Source: Bifidobacterium breve
Lineage (GTDB): Bacteria > Actinomycetota > Acidimicrobiia > Acidimicrobiales > Ilumatobacteraceae
DNA: 6,636 nucleotides
Direction of reading: 5' to 3'
Assembly: GCA_945871625.1 (NCBI GenBank)
Contig: CAMBWL010000048.1
Location: forward strand, 1 to 6,636
Each line of letters starts with the position of its first letter. Position 1 is the first letter of the stretch. This document shows positions 6,394-6,636 of the stretch, piece after piece. Under the pieces are notes generated by a model. That model was not told the DNA's origin, did not search any database, and was given only the letters and a program-made list of their open reading frames with translations. A program made the translations under genes and the position numbers.

Positions 6394-6422
6394 AGCGTAC
6401 GCCCGTTCGCCCCCAAAGTCAA
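6394..6422 (-). promoter_or_regulatory. lexA promoter (TTGACT-17-TACGCT), leaderless
   Basis: Read on the minus strand, TTGACT (6422-6417), a 17-bp spacer and TACGCT (6399-6394) form a near-consensus promoter. Six bases (ATAGAT) separate the -10 from the ATG at 6387, placing +1 on the start codon. One LexA box (6420-6433) overlaps the -35 and a degenerate one (6396-6409) overlaps the -10 and spacer. Confidence 0.65.
6396..6409. promoter_or_regulatory. Degenerate LexA box overlapping the lexA -10
   Basis: CGTACGCCCGTTCG keeps an intact GTTCG half-site but has CGTAC instead of CGAAC in the other arm. It covers most of the lexA -10/spacer. It is a plausible weak operator, or a half-site kept by chance. 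Confidence 0.35.
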
Positions 6423-6433
6423 ACACCTGTTCG
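6420..6433. promoter_or_regulatory. LexA box overlapping the lexA -35
   Basis: CAAACACCTGTTCG differs from the CGAAC-N4-GTTCG palindrome at one base (A for G at position 2). It overlaps the -35 hexamer of the lexA promoter, the expected place for autorepression. Confidence 0.7.
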
Positions 6434-6434
6434 G

Positions 6435-6448
6435 AGAACAAATGTTCG
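6435..6448. promoter_or_regulatory. LexA box in the middle of the divergon
   Basis: AGAACAAATGTTCG contains the symmetric core GAAC-N4-GTTC. It starts 15 bp after the previous box, about one and a half helical turns, and lies between the two divergent promoters, so it could serve both. Confidence 0.7.
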
Positions 6449-6456
6449 TTTAATGG

Positions 6457-6485
6457 TTGTACTACGAACACCCGTTCGCTATGGT
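6457..6485 (+). promoter_or_regulatory. Promoter of the divergent SOS gene (TTGTAC-17-TATGGT)
   Basis: TTGTAC (6457-6462) and TATGGT (6480-6485) are separated by 17 bp. The strongest LexA box fills 14 of these 17 spacer bases, so bound LexA would exclude RNA polymerase. The start would fall near 6492, leaving a leader of about 43 bases with a Shine-Dalgarno. Confidence 0.6.
6465..6478. promoter_or_regulatory. Strong LexA box in the spacer of the divergent promoter
   Basis: CGAACACCCGTTCG has two perfect 5-bp arms (CGAAC / GTTCG) around a 4-bp centre, the actinobacterial LexA operator. It sits between the -35 and -10 of the rightward promoter. Confidence 0.88.
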
Positions 6486-6520
6486 TGAAGCAGGCAAAGT
6501 TAGCCAAGAAAACCACCCCG

Positions 6521-6527
6521 AAAGAGG
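6521..6527 (+). promoter_or_regulatory. Shine-Dalgarno AAAGAGG for the gene at 6535
   Basis: AAAGAGG ends 7 bases before the ATG at 6535. It fixes that start over the later in-frame ATG at 6586, which has no such motif. It contrasts with lexA on the other side of the divergon, which has none. Confidence 0.7.
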
Positions 6528-6534
6528 CACCATT

Positions 6535-6636
6535 ATGGCAATAGCAATCAACAACTTCCCAGTAGCAGCAGTTAGCCAGCGCAACATGGCACCGGTCTAC
6601 CGTCGACGTCGAGCGGTGGTTTCACTGGCTTTGGCT
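6535..6636 (+). CDS. N-terminus of a probable SOS-induced LysM-type cell-division inhibitor, cut by the window edge
   Basis: Thirty-four codons are visible, open to the last base. After a polar lead with two Asn and NMAPVY, the sequence has a basic run (RRRR, residues 23-26) followed by AVVSLALA, the beginning of a probable membrane anchor oriented with the N-terminus inside. No domain can be seen yet. The call rests on context: in actinobacteria the gene divergent from lexA is typically a short membrane-anchored, often LysM-containing, SOS-induced division suppressor (Rv2719c in Mycobacterium tuberculosis; DivS holds this place in Corynebacterium). The promoter with an embedded LexA box and the good Shine-Dalgarno fit damage induction. 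If right, it would delay septation while DNA is repaired. Alternative: an unrelated small membrane protein of the SOS regulon. Confidence 0.6.
   Translation, partial: MAIAINNFPVAAVSQRNMAPVYRRRRAVVSLALA

Noticed and set aside
6388..6516. 43-codon N-terminal extension of lexA
   Set aside because: It would translate through the promoter and LexA boxes, and LexA proteins start close before the winged helix. The ATG at 6387 gives the normal length.
1..6636. CRISPR array, tRNA, insertion sequence or attachment site
   Set aside because: No spaced direct repeats, cloverleaf, transposase or integrase motif was found when reading both strands by eye.

Overview
This window looks like a chromosomal segment of an actinobacterium. 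The strongest sign is lexA, preceded by LexA boxes of the actinobacterial type (CGAAC-N4-GTTCG) and facing a divergent gene. That gene starts with a basic run followed by the beginning of a hydrophobic stretch, as in the SOS cell-division inhibitor next to lexA in mycobacteria and corynebacteria. G+C is only about one half by eye, low for the phylum. Together with the sulfatase/kinase/lipocalin-like gene set, this hints at an aquatic Acidimicrobiia-like lineage; that placement is inference. No tRNA, rRNA, CRISPR, insertion sequence or phage gene was seen.

Layout. (1) At the left edge, on the minus strand, lies a nearly complete GNAT acetyltransferase with no stop inside the window. (2) Head-to-head with it, only 23 bp away, begins a plus-strand three-gene operon (503-4538) with gaps of 18 and 4 bp: an APH/ecdysteroid-kinase-like phosphotransferase, a CrtC/AttH-like lipocalin-type protein and a cytoplasmic SdsA1-type alkylsulfatase with a C-terminal SCP2-like lipid-binding domain. 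(3) Converging on the operon, 10 bp away, is a minus-strand SAM-dependent methyltransferase of the Rv2258c type. (4) Behind it on the same strand is lexA (5713-6387). (5) Rightwards from a shared 147-bp control region with up to four LexA boxes runs a truncated gene that is probably the SOS-induced division inhibitor.

How the genes may work together. The operon reads like a small lipid-conjugate cassette. The sulfatase would remove sulfate from a bulky alkyl or isoprenoid/sterol-like alcohol, the SCP2 domain would hold the lipid, the kinase would phosphorylate a small-molecule hydroxyl, and the CrtC-like protein would bind or hydrate a hydrophobic substrate. Individual folds are well supported by motifs; the joint pathway is a hypothesis. 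The right-hand part is a classical lexA divergon, with promoters, operators and a Shine-Dalgarno site that can be placed to the base.

A recurring structural theme is that all three minus-strand genes (acetyltransferase, methyltransferase, lexA) have a TANNNT -10 hexamer ending exactly 6 bases before the start codon and no Shine-Dalgarno sequence. This predicts leaderless mRNAs. The plus-strand flank genes at 503 and 6535 do have Shine-Dalgarno sites. The methyltransferase promoter also sits inside a perfect 8-bp inverted repeat that looks like an operator.
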